Positions 27,086 to 36,121 of a DNA stretch of 64,000 nt are shown here, one piece after another. The position numbers and the translations under genes are program-made. The notes below the pieces were generated by a model. That model saw only the letters and a list, made by a program, of their open reading frames with translations. It searched no databases and was not told the origin of the DNA. The stretch comes from Blastocatellia bacterium UBA7656 (GTDB lineage Bacteria > Acidobacteriota > Blastocatellia > UBA7656). Position 1 is the stretch's first letter, and each line of letters starts with the position of its first letter. The stretch is from NCBI GenBank assembly GCA_002483445.1, contig DLHY01000107.1, positions 1 to 64,000 of the forward strand. The letters are read 5' to 3'.

Positions 27086-28246
27086 ATGAGTAAAAAGCTG
27101 ATCGTGATTGTTGCTGCATCTTTGTTGCTCACCGCAACGATAACCGCAAACGAATCTCATCTCGCCTCACTTCATGGAGAGGCAGTCGCGCTTCAATCAA
27201 AAGAGTCCGTCTTTCCGGGCAAGGATTGGGAGCGCGTCGAAAAGCCGGAATCCGTCGGATATTCCTCGACGCGCCTGCAAGCACTGCGCTCATGGGTTCA
27301 ATCGCTCGACACCAATGCGATGATCGTAGTCGTGGGCGGACGATCATTGTTTGAATACGGCGATCTGACGCATCTGAGCTATCTCGCTTCGGTTCGTAAA
27401 AGTATGCTGGCGATTCTCTACGGCAAGTACGTCGAGAACGGCACGATCCCGTTGAACAAAACTCTGCGCGAACTTGAATTCACCGATGTCGGCGGACTGC
27501 AAGCGCGGGAACAGGAGGCCACGATTGAGCATCTCCTCTCGGCCCGCTCCGGCGTCTACCATCTCGCTTCCAATCCCGGCGACAGCACCGACAGCGCGCC
27601 GCCGCGCGGCTCGCAAAAGCCGGGAACTTACTTCCTTTATAACAACTGGGACTTCAACACCGCTGGCGCGATCTTCGAAAAACTGACCAAACGCGACATC
27701 TACGACGCGCTGGAAACCGATCTGGCGCGACCCATAGGTATGCAGGATTTCGACCGCGCTCGACAGCGTAAAAGCGGAGACCCCTCGCGCTCGCAATACC
27801 TGGCCTATCACATGTGGCTCTCTACTCGCGATATGGCAAGAGTCGGATTGCTGATGCTGAGGGAAGGCAAATGGGCCAATCAGCAAATAGTCTCGCGCGA
27901 ATGGACGCGGCGCATCACCTCTCTGGTGACGCCGATCAATGAAATGAATCCGCCGGGATTGCGCGCGCTGGGAACAGGCTCGCGCTGGGGGTATGGCTAT
28001 CTTTGGTGGGTGTGGGACGCGCCGAATTCTCCGGGCGAATTCGCAGGCGCTTACACAGGCATGGGAGCGGGCGGACAGTACATAACAGTCCTTCCGCAAC
28101 TCGATATGGTCATCGCGCACAAAACAGACCTTCAACAGGTATCGCTGCACGGGTCAGGCGAGAGGCGAAGAAATGTCACGCTGCGCGAATACGATTCCAT
28201 CCTCAGAATGCTGATGGCGGCTCGATGTCCCGGCCCGTGTCAGTGA
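27086..28246 (+). CDS. Serine beta-lactamase/penicillin-binding-protein-like hydrolase (class C type)
   Basis: A 386-residue exported protein. I chose ATG 27086, which has AAAGGA 9 bases upstream; two earlier ATGs in frame (27044, 27068) are less likely. Signal peptide to about residue 22. The active-site SxxK is LASVRKSML, and YNNWDFNTAGAIFEKL is the YxN motif. The fold is the beta-lactamase/transpeptidase-like one; the exact substrate (peptide, ester) is unknown. It ends 23 bp before the second ADOP permease. Confidence 0.85.
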   Translation: MSKKLIVIVAASLLLTATITANESHLASLHGEAVALQSKESVFPGKDWERVEKPESVGYSSTRLQALRSWVQSLDTNAMIVVVGGRSLFEYGDLTHLSYLASVRKSMLAILYGKYVENGTIPLNKTLRELEFTDVGGLQAREQEATIEHLLSARSGVYHLASNPGDSTDSAPPRGSQKPGTYFLYNNWDFNTAGAIFEKLTKRDIYDALETDLARPIGMQDFDRARQRKSGDPSRSQYLAYHMWLSTRDMARVGLLMLREGKWANQQIVSREWTRRITSLVTPINEMNPPGLRALGTGSRWGYGYLWWVWDAPNSPGEFAGAYTGMGAGGQYITVLPQLDMVIAHKTDLQQVSLHGSGERRRNVTLREYDSILRMLMAARCPGPCQ

Positions 28247-28269
28247 TCGGGGATGTGAATGGAGGTGAT

Positions 28270-30699
28270 ATGGAAAGCCTGCTTCAGGATTTGCGTTTCG
28301 GCGCGCGGTCACTGGTGAAAAAGCCCGCCTTTGCCGCCGTCGCTATCATCACGCTCGCCCTCGGCATAGGCGCGAACACGGCGATTTTCAGCGTGGTCAA
28401 CGCAGTTTTGCTTCGCCCGCTGCAATACAAAGACTCCGACCGGCTCGTTATGGTGTGGGAGAATAATCGCCCGCGCTCGCGCGATCAGAATGTCATCTCT
28501 CCGGCAAATTTCCTCGACTGGCAGGATCAAAATACCGTCTTCGACGGCATGGCCGGGTTTTTCGACCGCCAGTACAACTTCACAGGCGTCGATGATCCCG
28601 AAGTGATTCCCGCGCAAAGCGTATCGGTGAATATGTTCCCGCTTCTCGGCGTCGCTCCTTTGCATGGACGCGGATTCGCTCCCGAAGATGGCAATCCCGA
28701 AAGCGAGCCGGTCGTCATACTGAGTCACGGTTTATGGTCGCGCCGATTCGGAGCCGATACTTCGGTGATCGGCAACAAGATCATGCTCAACGGCAACAAC
28801 TTCACGATCATCGGAGTGATGCCTCCCGGCTTCAAACTGTTCGTCAAACAAGGGTCGCTTTCAGGGAAGCAGGCGGAGCTATGGACGCCGATTCGCTTCA
28901 CTCCCGAATCTCGTGTCCGGAGTGGGCGGTTTATGATGGCGGTGGCGCGACTCAAGGATGGGGTGACGCTTGAAGAGGCGCAGGCGGAGATGGATGCTAT
29001 GGCCTCCCGCTTCGAACAACAGTACCCTGACTTCAACACCGGCTGGGGAGTCAATCTGGTTCCACTCCACACTCAACTCTCAGGTACTATGCGCACATCG
29101 CTTTGGGTGCTGCTCGGCGCGGTCGGGTGTGTGCTGTTGATCGCCTGCGCAAATGTCGCCAATCTGCTGCTGGCTCGCGCGGCGGCTCGTCAAAAAGAGA
29201 TGGCAATTCGCGCCGCGCTCGGCGCTCGGCGCGGGCGCATCATTCGTCAACTGCTCACTGAAAGCGTCATACTTTCGGCCCTGGGAGGCGCTGCCGGGTT
29301 CGCTCTGGCCGTGTGGGGCGTGCGCGCGCTCGTCAGTTTAATCCCAGACGATCTGATGGCAATCAGAGAAGTGAGCGTTGATTTTCAGGTGTTAGGATTT
29401 ACGCTCGCCGTGTCCATGCTGACAGGTTTGATATTCGGTCTCGCTCCGGCAATCATGTCGTCACGAGTCGATGTCAACGAATCGCTCAAGGAAGGCGGGA
29501 GAACTTCGGCATCGGGCAGCAATATGTTGCGCGGCGGGCTGGTAGTGGTGGAAATCGCGATTGCGCTGGTTCTGCTCGTCGGATCGGGTTTGATGATAAG
29601 GAGCTTCGCCCGACTTCAGGCGATAGACCCCGGATTCGATTCAACCAATCTGCTCACGGTCAAGGTGTCGCTGCCCGGCTCGAAGTACAGAGAAGATCAT
29701 CAGAGAGTGAACTTTTTCCGTCAGTCATTGGAACGCATTCGGGCGCTTCCCGGAGTTAGTCGGGCGAGCGCGATCAGCTTCCTTCCATTTGCGGCAGGGG
29801 GCGCAGGCACAAGCTTCACCATCGTCGGACGCCCTCAGCCTGCGGCGGGCGAAAGCCCCGTAACCGATGTTCGTGTCATCGATCCGGATTATTTCCGCAC
29901 GATGAGCATTCATCTCCTTCGAGGAAGAGAATTCACCCCGCTGGAAGCCACCGAAGCCAGACATGTGGTCATCGTCAATGAAGCGATGGCCAGAATGTAC
30001 TTTCCTGATGAAGACCCGATAGGCAAAAAATTAGTCATCAACATGATGGATGATCCCGTGCCGAGCGAGATCATAGGCATTGTCCGCGATGTGAAGCATC
30101 AGGGGCTTGACATCGCGCCGAGGGCGATGACCTACTGGCCGCACCCTGAGCTTGCTTATGGCGGGATGATGCTGGTCGTCAAGGCTCAGTCCGATCCTAT
30201 GAATCTGGTCGCGGGGGTTCAGCGCGAGATTCAATCTCTCGACCGCGATCAGCCCATCGCCGATGTTCGCACGATGGAAGGGCTATTGTCGGATTCGGTC
30301 TCGAAGACGCGATTCTCGATGTTGCTGTTGACCATATTCGCGGCTGTTGCATTGATTCTGGCAGCGGTAGGCATTTTCGGCGTGATGAGTTATTCGGTCA
30401 GCGAGCGCACGCACGAGATAGGCATAAGAATGGCTCTGGGAGCCAGAACCACCGATGTGCTGCGACTGGTCATCGGTCGCGGAATGCTGCTGGCCGCGGC
30501 TGGCGTGGTTGCTGGAATCGGAGGCGCTTTCGCGCTGACTCGATTTATGAAGAGTCTGCTTCACGATGTGAGCGAAACCGACCCCGCAACCTTTGCGGGC
30601 ATCGCTATGGTTGTAGCCGTAGTTGCGCTGGTGTCGTGTTATATCCCAGCTCGCCGCGCGACACGAGTCGACCCACAGGTCGCGTTGCGTCATGAATGA
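28270..30699 (+). CDS. ABC transporter permease, ADOP type, second copy
   Basis: An 809-residue homologue of the permease at 22869, with nearly the same N-terminal signature (KKPAFAAVAIITLALGIGAN) and a similar two-half FtsX-like layout. The frame extends upstream to 28003 but overlaps the beta-lactamase gene; GGAGGTGAT just before ATG 28270 is a textbook ribosome binding site. No ATPase lies beside it, so it is an orphan that may use the ATPase at 22155 or one elsewhere. Confidence 0.92.
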   Translation: MESLLQDLRFGARSLVKKPAFAAVAIITLALGIGANTAIFSVVNAVLLRPLQYKDSDRLVMVWENNRPRSRDQNVISPANFLDWQDQNTVFDGMAGFFDRQYNFTGVDDPEVIPAQSVSVNMFPLLGVAPLHGRGFAPEDGNPESEPVVILSHGLWSRRFGADTSVIGNKIMLNGNNFTIIGVMPPGFKLFVKQGSLSGKQAELWTPIRFTPESRVRSGRFMMAVARLKDGVTLEEAQAEMDAMASRFEQQYPDFNTGWGVNLVPLHTQLSGTMRTSLWVLLGAVGCVLLIACANVANLLLARAAARQKEMAIRAALGARRGRIIRQLLTESVILSALGGAAGFALAVWGVRALVSLIPDDLMAIREVSVDFQVLGFTLAVSMLTGLIFGLAPAIMSSRVDVNESLKEGGRTSASGSNMLRGGLVVVEIAIALVLLVGSGLMIRSFARLQAIDPGFDSTNLLTVKVSLPGSKYREDHQRVNFFRQSLERIRALPGVSRASAISFLPFAAGGAGTSFTIVGRPQPAAGESPVTDVRVIDPDYFRTMSIHLLRGREFTPLEATEARHVVIVNEAMARMYFPDEDPIGKKLVINMMDDPVPSEIIGIVRDVKHQGLDIAPRAMTYWPHPELAYGGMMLVVKAQSDPMNLVAGVQREIQSLDRDQPIADVRTMEGLLSDSVSKTRFSMLLLTIFAAVALILAAVGIFGVMSYSVSERTHEIGIRMALGARTTDVLRLVIGRGMLLAAAGVVAGIGGAFALTRFMKSLLHDVSETDPATFAGIAMVVAVVALVSCYIPARRATRVDPQVALRHE

Positions 30700-30731
30700 A
30701 TCTGTTTTGTCCTTTGTCATTCGTCCTTCGT

Positions 30732-30800
30732 CCCTTGTCCTTTGTGTGAAAACCTGCGGGTTCGAAACAAAGGACGAAGGACGACTAAGCAGGCAATCCC
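30732..30800. repeat. 69-bp direct repeat, copy 1
   Basis: Identical to 31335-31403. It contains inverted low-complexity arms (TTGTCCTTTG and CAAAGGACGAAGGAC) and ends CTAAGCAGGCAATCCC, which in copy 2 is the coding end of the aminotransferase gene. Here it is non-coding, after the second ADOP permease. Confidence 0.8.
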
Positions 30801-30849
30801 GCTTATAAAAATTTTTCCGGCTTCTGATCCGCTTCCCGCATCAAAAGCG

Positions 30850-30877
30850 TTGTGTCTGATGACATGGCGTGTATAAT
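30850..30877 (+). promoter_or_regulatory. Promoter of the small lipoprotein gene
   Basis: TTGTGT at 30850-30855, 16-base spacer, TATAAT at 30872-30877. The lipoprotein ATG is at 30910 with TTGGAGGA before it. The -10 is perfect, the -35 is four of six. Confidence 0.6.
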
Positions 30878-30909
30878 CCGCTTGAATCTATAAAACCTTT
30901 GGAGGAAAA

Positions 30910-31308
30910 ATGCTTAAAAAAATAATCGCCTGCCTGTGCGTTGCCACCGGCCTGCTGCTTATGGGATGCAAAAAGGATGATCAGATTAAATCCGTGATTA
31001 AAGACCTCGATGCATTCACAACCGAGCTTGTGCAGAAGATCGAAACCGGTGGAGTCGATGAAGGTCAGAAGTTTATGGACTCCAAAAAAGCCGAAATCAA
31101 GGCGAAGATGGATTCGATAAAAGACATTCGCGATTTTCAAGTCAGCGACGAGACCAAAAAGTTTATGACCGACAGCCTCACCAAAGATGTCACCGCTGTC
31201 ATGACGCTTCAGATCAAGTATGTATCGAAGAGCGTCGCAGACCCGACATTCAAGTCCAAACTCGAAAAGCTCATCTCTGATTATCGCGAACTGCTGACGA
31301 TGGCATAA
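30910..31308 (+). CDS. Small lipoprotein of unknown function
   Basis: A 132-residue lipoprotein. The signal sequence ends in LLMGC (lipobox), and the mature part is helical and rich in Lys/Asp/Glu (KSVIKDLDAFTTELVQKIE). I do not recognise the family. It has its own promoter and ribosome site. It sits between two identical 69-bp direct repeats 603 bp apart, which hints that it was brought in by recombination between the repeats. Confidence 0.75.
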   Translation: MLKKIIACLCVATGLLLMGCKKDDQIKSVIKDLDAFTTELVQKIETGGVDEGQKFMDSKKAEIKAKMDSIKDIRDFQVSDETKKFMTDSLTKDVTAVMTLQIKYVSKSVADPTFKSKLEKLISDYRELLTMA

Positions 31309-31334
31309 ATAGTTCTTTGTCCCTCGTCCTTAGT

Positions 31335-31403
31335 CCCTTGTCCTTTGTGTGAAAACCTGCGGGTTCGAAACAAAGGACGAAGGACGACTAAGCAGGCAAT
31401 CCC
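31335..31403. repeat. 69-bp direct repeat, copy 2
   Basis: Identical to 30732-30800. The last 16 bp (31388-31403) are the end of the class V aminotransferase gene, including its stop codon, so this copy probably is the source and the other a fragment. Confidence 0.8.
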
Positions 31404-32683
31404 ACGCGAATCGCTTTTTCAACTGCTTCGCAGAACGTGTCTATTTCTGAAAGCGTGGTGTAGACATTGGGCGTGATGCGAATGCCGCTGAATTCCTCGT
31501 GAACTATCGGAGTCGAAAGTATTCGATACCGCTGCCACAGATGCGCGCCCAGTTTGGCAGGGTCTATGCCTTCGACGCTGAAGTTCGCAAGCGCGCATGA
31601 TTGCTCCGTGTCGAAAGGAGTGAGAATCTTCACTCCTTTCAACTCGCCCAGCCTTCGCGCCCATCGGTCTCTCAGAAAGCGAAGCCGCGCAGCTTTTCGC
31701 TCCATGCCTATGCCTTCATGAAAAGTGAGAGCTTCAGCTATCGCGTTGTGATTAGCTGCCGGGTGCGTGCCTATCTCTTCGAACTTGCGAATATCTTCGT
31801 CCTGCTTTTTGTCGGCAGCCATCAGCGGCCATAGACTTTTTATCTTCGATTTCCTTACATAGAGAAAGCCCGTGCCGTGCGGGGCGCAGAGCCATTTGTG
31901 AAGGCTCGTGCCGTAGTAATCGCAATCCAAATCGGAGTGTTTGAACGGGAAGTGCGCGAATGCGTGCGCGCCGTCGACTATGACTTCTATGCCGCGCTCG
32001 CGCCCCATCTGACATATCCGCTTGATGGGAAATATCTGTCCCGTGAGGTTGGTGATATGGCAGACGAGTATGACTCTGGTGCGCGGCGTGATGGCTCGTT
32101 CAAATCTTTCATAGAGGTCATCCATCGAAGGCGGCGGGACAGGAAAAGAAATCATGCGAAGTTTTATTCCTTCCCGTCGCTCGCGCTGACGCCAGGATGT
32201 GAGCATTCGCGGATAATCCTGATTAGTCGTCAGCACTTCATCGCCCGGTTTGAGGTCTAATCCGAAGATGCAGATTTCCAGAGCCTCGCTTGCGTTGCGC
32301 GTTATGGCCATCTCTTCCGCGTCGCAGCCGAACGAGGCGGCGAGCCTTCGTCGCACGCTTTCGATCTGAGGCTCAAGCACCTGCCACATCGAATAGGTCG
32401 GCGCGTGATTCGAAAATTCCAGATAGCGGCGCATCGCCTCCTGCACGACCTGCGGCGAAGGGCAGACGCCTCCATTGTTGAGGTTGATAATGGAGCGGTC
32501 GACGGTGAAGGCTTGTTGAATCTCGCGCCAGAAATTTTCATCCTGTGCAATTTTTTCAGGCGACGCGCTGTCGACTGAGCGCGACGCAGCAAGCACGCGA
32601 TCAATGCCGCCCTCCCGATAAGAAGCCGCGGCAATAGCGCCGCCCGCGCCAATGGCTTTGATAAACGACCGCCGTGTGAACAT
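31388..32683 (-). CDS. Tat-exported class V aminotransferase-like protein
   Basis: A 431-residue protein with a twin-arginine signal (TRRSFIKAIGAGGAIAAA). The fold is the PLP-dependent class V aminotransferase/cysteine desulfurase type, resembling isopenicillin N epimerase; the PLP lysine is in TSLHKWLCAPHGTGF. GGAGG lies 8 bases before ATG 32683. It could be a periplasmic epimerase or lyase. It follows cofE on the same strand with an 83-bp gap and may be the last gene of that operon. The 3' end lies in a 69-bp repeat. Confidence 0.88.
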   Translation of the reverse strand: MFTRRSFIKAIGAGGAIAAASYREGGIDRVLAASRSVDSASPEKIAQDENFWREIQQAFTVDRSIINLNNGGVCPSPQVVQEAMRRYLEFSNHAPTYSMWQVLEPQIESVRRRLAASFGCDAEEMAITRNASEALEICIFGLDLKPGDEVLTTNQDYPRMLTSWRQRERREGIKLRMISFPVPPPSMDDLYERFERAITPRTRVILVCHITNLTGQIFPIKRICQMGRERGIEVIVDGAHAFAHFPFKHSDLDCDYYGTSLHKWLCAPHGTGFLYVRKSKIKSLWPLMAADKKQDEDIRKFEEIGTHPAANHNAIAEALTFHEGIGMERKAARLRFLRDRWARRLGELKGVKILTPFDTEQSCALANFSVEGIDPAKLGAHLWQRYRILSTPIVHEEFSGIRITPNVYTTLSEIDTFCEAVEKAIRVGLPA

Positions 32684-32766
32684 GATTTCTACCTCCGGTT
32701 TGAAAAGAGAAAAGCTCAAGCGTCGAGTTGCGCAATCATTATAAGCCTGAAAACAGAATCTTCAAG

Positions 32767-33522
32767 CTATCGAAAGATGTCCTGCTCCGGGATGCGGATC
32801 AGATCACGCCCCGATCCTCGGCCGGATTCAATCATTAGTCCGCGAACGAGGGCGACAGGTATCCCTGCGCTTTTTTTCATCACAAGCTCTGCGGCTGATG
32901 CGATCTCATCCGCCGCGGCGATCACTGTCACCTGAAGCGGGCGATTGAACGAATCCGTCTGACCGCGATAATCGATCAGAGGCGCGAGGCCCGAAATTCC
33001 TATAGCGACATTGACAAGCCCTTCTCGCCACGGACGGCCAAATGTATCGGAGACGATAACAGCGACGCGAACGCCCAGAGCGCGCTCAAACCCTTCGCTA
33101 ATTCTTTGCGCCGAGGCGTCCGGGTCTTCAGGCAAGAGGACGACTGATCCTTCAGCGACATTCGAAGCATCGACTCCGGCATTGGCGCAGACCAGTCCGT
33201 GGCGGGTTTCGCAAACGAGGACTCCGCGATCCATGCGAACTATGCGGCGCGATTCGCTGAATACGACTTCGACCATGCGAGCGTCTTTTTTGTAAGTCTC
33301 GGCCCATTCGCGCGCAAGCTGAGACGGTGTGACGGAATCGAGTTGAACGACGCGGCCTTCGGATTTGGAGACGATCTTCTGCGCGATGACGAAAATATCG
33401 CCCGCGATGATTTCAAGACCCGATTCGACGGCAGCCCGTGAGATGAGCGACGAGAGATCATCACCCGCCATTATTTCAGGCAATCCCGCAAGACCGATGA
33501 TGTTGATTTGAGGCAGTTGCAT
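32767..33522 (-). CDS. cofE: CofE, coenzyme F420-0:L-glutamate ligase
   Basis: A 251-residue GTP-dependent ligase that adds glutamate residues to F420-0. The conserved segment VSDTFGRPWREGLVNVAIGI followed by GLAPLIDYRG is present. It is a single-domain CofE (about 250 residues), without the C-terminal nitroreductase-like domain that FbiB of actinobacteria uses to reduce dehydro-F420-0. Start overlaps the cofC stop by one base (TAATG), so translation is coupled. Part of npdG-cofD-cofC-cofE. Confidence 0.92.
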   Translation of the reverse strand: MQLPQINIIGLAGLPEIMAGDDLSSLISRAAVESGLEIIAGDIFVIAQKIVSKSEGRVVQLDSVTPSQLAREWAETYKKDARMVEVVFSESRRIVRMDRGVLVCETRHGLVCANAGVDASNVAEGSVVLLPEDPDASAQRISEGFERALGVRVAVIVSDTFGRPWREGLVNVAIGISGLAPLIDYRGQTDSFNRPLQVTVIAAADEIASAAELVMKKSAGIPVALVRGLMIESGRGSGRDLIRIPEQDIFR

Positions 33523-34196
33523 TAGCTTTCGAGATAATCCTGTCTGTTCTTCATCCTTTCAATCACGTTCATCGCCCTGAGCAGGCGAAAAGTTTCTGTC
33601 TCGCTCTCGCTTTCGATCAATGCCCGGATGTCGGCAGGCTCATCGATGTCGAGAGCGATGCGCGCATTCTCCACTATCAGACATTCGACTCCGACGCGGA
33701 CGGCCTCCCCTTTGTGCAGAGCGAGCGAGTCGGGGCCGAAGCGTGACGGAAACAAACCGGGCGGCGTGCGAATGATCGCGTTCGTTCCCGTCCCCTCGCG
33801 CGAAGGAACCATCAAGGCCGCTGGCTGCGGCAAATCAACCCTGAGCAGCGCATCGATATCTTCTGCGCCGACGAGCGGCACATCAGCCGGGAGCCGCATC
33901 ACCGCATCGAACCCCATTTCAGCAAGCCTCCGCGAAGCCCAATCGACGGACGCGCTCTCGGAAGACTGCGCTTCTTCGATCAGCGCTTCCCATCCCAACC
34001 GTCGCGCGCTCTCGATAGCTGGTTCGTAGCTGCTGACAAGAGCAACCGTATCGGCGTGAGCATCTGAGGCAGCGCGGCTCACATCTTCAAACATCGCCCA
34101 CGCCAGCGCCCGCCGCTCGTCGGCAGACAGTAAAGCTGCAAGCCGCGTCTTCGCTCGCTCGGGGTCTTTGACGGGAATCAGCAAAGCCCTTTTCAT
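33522..34196 (-). CDS. cofC: CofC/FbiD, phospholactate/phosphoenolpyruvate guanylyltransferase
   Basis: A 224-residue nucleotidyltransferase. N-terminal VKDPERAKTRLAALLS is the GTP-binding signature, LPADVPLV supplies the metal-binding Asp, and GTGTNAIIRTPPGLFPSRFG is the substrate loop. It makes the GDP-activated phosphoacid (from 2-phospholactate or PEP) used by CofD. Coupled with cofE by a one-base overlap. A repeat-rich 88-bp gap separates it from cofD. Confidence 0.92.
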   Translation of the reverse strand: MKRALLIPVKDPERAKTRLAALLSADERRALAWAMFEDVSRAASDAHADTVALVSSYEPAIESARRLGWEALIEEAQSSESASVDWASRRLAEMGFDAVMRLPADVPLVGAEDIDALLRVDLPQPAALMVPSREGTGTNAIIRTPPGLFPSRFGPDSLALHKGEAVRVGVECLIVENARIALDIDEPADIRALIESESETETFRLLRAMNVIERMKNRQDYLES

Positions 34197-34205
34197 AGTG
34201 TGAAC

Positions 34206-34290
34206 GATGGGTGATGGGTGATGGGTGATAGGGGATGGGGTGAAGATTCTTCTCGCCTCATCACCTCATCACCTTTTCACCTCTTCATCC
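34206..34290. repeat. Stem-loop of TGATGGG / TCACCTC units
   Basis: Left arm of tandem GATGGGTGATGGGTGATGGG-like units and right arm of CACCTCATCACC-like units, in the cofD-cofC gap. A related hairpin with the same vocabulary is at 60068-60143. Possible processing or attenuation signal inside the operon. Confidence 0.5.
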
Positions 34291-35208
34291 CAATTCAAGA
34301 GTCCGCCGCGCAAGATTCTCTTTGTCTTCCATCGTGGTCATAACGGTGTTCATCGCCGCTACGCGAAGGCCGAGTTGCTCGATTGACTGTTTCAACTCGA
34401 TGTCCGCTTTGTCCAGCACGAAGAGTTTCACGAAATCGCTGTAGAGCCGCGCGACTCCCGCCGCCGATACTTCGTGGCCGAGCGAGCGAAGCATGTCCGC
34501 TGTCGGCCCCTTGAGCGCGCGGCCTGCGACTACGGGCGTGATGGCTGCGACCTTCGCTTTCGTTCGTCTGAGCAGATCGCGAATGCCGGGTACAGCGAGA
34601 ATCGGGCCGATGCTGATGAACGGATTGCTCGGACACACGATCACACAGTCGGCATCGAGTATCGCCTGTTCGACTCCGCGAGCAGGAAGTGCGCGCTCGA
34701 TGTTTTCGTATCGAATCGCTTTGACTGAGGGTTGGCATCGTCTGCGCACGAAGTATTCCTGAAGGTGAAGATCGCCCTCATCGGTGATGACCCGCGTGGG
34801 CGTGTAAGCGTCGGCCATCGGCAGTATCGGCGAGCGGACGCCGAGCGAGCGGCGGATGTCATCGGTCGCTTGCGCAAGCGTTTTTCCGCGCTTCAATTGA
34901 TTCGTTCGATAGATGTGCGTCGCAAGGTCGCGGTCTCCGAGATTGAACCACACGTCTTCGCCGAGGCGAGCGAGAGATCGGAGGCACTCGAACGTATCGC
35001 CTTCGATCCCCCAGCCTGTTTGTTGATTGACGACTCCTGAAAGCGTGTACGTGATCGTGTCGATGTCGGGGCAGATGCGAAGCCCGAACATCTCCATATC
35101 ATCTCCGGTGTTGGCGATGATGGTGATGTCTTCAGGCGGCATCACGCGGGCAAGCCCCGCAAGGAATTTCGACGCGCCTATGCCGCCTGCGAGAGCCGTG
35201 ATTTTCAT
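34285..35208 (-). CDS. cofD: CofD/FbiA, 2-phospho-L-lactate (or PEP) transferase
   Basis: A 307-residue enzyme that joins the activated phosphoacid to the deazaflavin Fo, giving F420-0 or dehydro-F420-0. N-terminal ALAGGIGASKFLAGLARVM, IANTGDDMEMFGLRICPDID and TLSGVVNQQTGWGI are the family signatures. ATGA overlap of 4 bp with npdG implies co-translation. The cofE gene in this operon lacks the FbiB reductase domain, so the true acceptor/donor pair is open. Confidence 0.93.
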   Translation of the reverse strand: MKITALAGGIGASKFLAGLARVMPPEDITIIANTGDDMEMFGLRICPDIDTITYTLSGVVNQQTGWGIEGDTFECLRSLARLGEDVWFNLGDRDLATHIYRTNQLKRGKTLAQATDDIRRSLGVRSPILPMADAYTPTRVITDEGDLHLQEYFVRRRCQPSVKAIRYENIERALPARGVEQAILDADCVIVCPSNPFISIGPILAVPGIRDLLRRTKAKVAAITPVVAGRALKGPTADMLRSLGHEVSAAGVARLYSDFVKLFVLDKADIELKQSIEQLGLRVAAMNTVMTTMEDKENLARRTLELG

Positions 35209-35879
35209 GAGTCCAGACCGAGCAGACGAAATCTTCCGTTCTTCACCTTGTAGCGGCGGTTGATGCCGATGAGCAGAACCGTCATGCGCTCAATCGTCTG
35301 CGCGCTTCGCAAGGTTCCGGCATCGACGGGCCTCAGCCCTTTGATGAATCTGATCGCTTCGATCACTCGCATTTTTGCTTCTTTCACGTCGCCTGCGACC
35401 AGCGTATCGCAATCGAGCGCGGCTTCAGGGTCGAGGAGCAGATGAGCAGGTTCGGTTTTGAAAGCCGCGACCAGCGGGATGGATTCGGGCAAAAACTTCG
35501 TCAGGTGTTCGCTTGCCGATCCTTCCGCGAGTTCGACATAACGGACTCCTTTCTCGAACGTAACCGGCACGGTGATGTCGATGAGAATCGAGCCTGCGCG
35601 GAAATCATCGCGATGCGCTTCGAGCGTCGACGAGGCGTGCGCGAACGGGACGGTAAGCAGCACGAATTCAGATTCCACTATCGCCTCGCGATTTTCAGCC
35701 GCGCGAATAAGAGATTGGCCGAGATGTTGATTGAGTTCATCGGCGGCTTCGCGTGCGCGGTCACGTGTGCGCGATCCTATAGTGACCTGCGCGCCTGCCA
35801 TCGCCCATCGCAGAGCAAGCCCGCGGCCTTCTTCGCCCGTGCCTCCGATCAGGCCCACTTTCAATTCATTGATGTTCAT
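35205..35879 (-). CDS. npdG: NADPH-dependent F420 reductase (Fno/NpdG-like)
   Basis: A 224-residue Rossmann-fold oxidoreductase with the NADP-binding motif GLIGGTGEEGRGLALRWAMAG and GSRTRDRAREAADELN. The family shuttles hydride between NADPH and F420, supplying F420H2 to the LLM and PPOX enzymes coded nearby. It is the first gene of the minus-strand arm. Its promoter region was separated from the plus-strand arm by TnpB element 2. Confidence 0.88.
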   Translation of the reverse strand: MNINELKVGLIGGTGEEGRGLALRWAMAGAQVTIGSRTRDRAREAADELNQHLGQSLIRAAENREAIVESEFVLLTVPFAHASSTLEAHRDDFRAGSILIDITVPVTFEKGVRYVELAEGSASEHLTKFLPESIPLVAAFKTEPAHLLLDPEAALDCDTLVAGDVKEAKMRVIEAIRFIKGLRPVDAGTLRSAQTIERMTVLLIGINRRYKVKNGRFRLLGLDS

Positions 35880-36121
35880 TTTTCAATTTCGCTTTCAATC
35901 GCTCAAGGTTGCCATCCCCGCAGGTGAGTGTCAATCTGCGCTCGTTGACTTCCGAGCGGAAAATTTATCAACTCTGCGAAAGAAGACCGCTTCCTTACAG
36001 GTAGCGGATGAATTTCGCGCCGCCCTCGCACTCGACGGGAGAGTAGTCGCTCCACGCGAAACGGCTTTAGTCTTCCAAATCACTCACTTGACAAATTCTC
36101 CGATTCGTATGAAATAAGAGA

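Noticed and set aside
28003..28269. N-terminal extension of the second ADOP permease
   Set aside because: It overlaps the beta-lactamase-like gene and lies upstream of a strong ribosome site at 28261-28269.
36086..36095. ACTTGACAAA before tnpB 2, identical to one arm of the CarH-region inverted repeat
   Set aside because: A single match of ten bases centred on a common -35 box is not enough to propose control by CarH.
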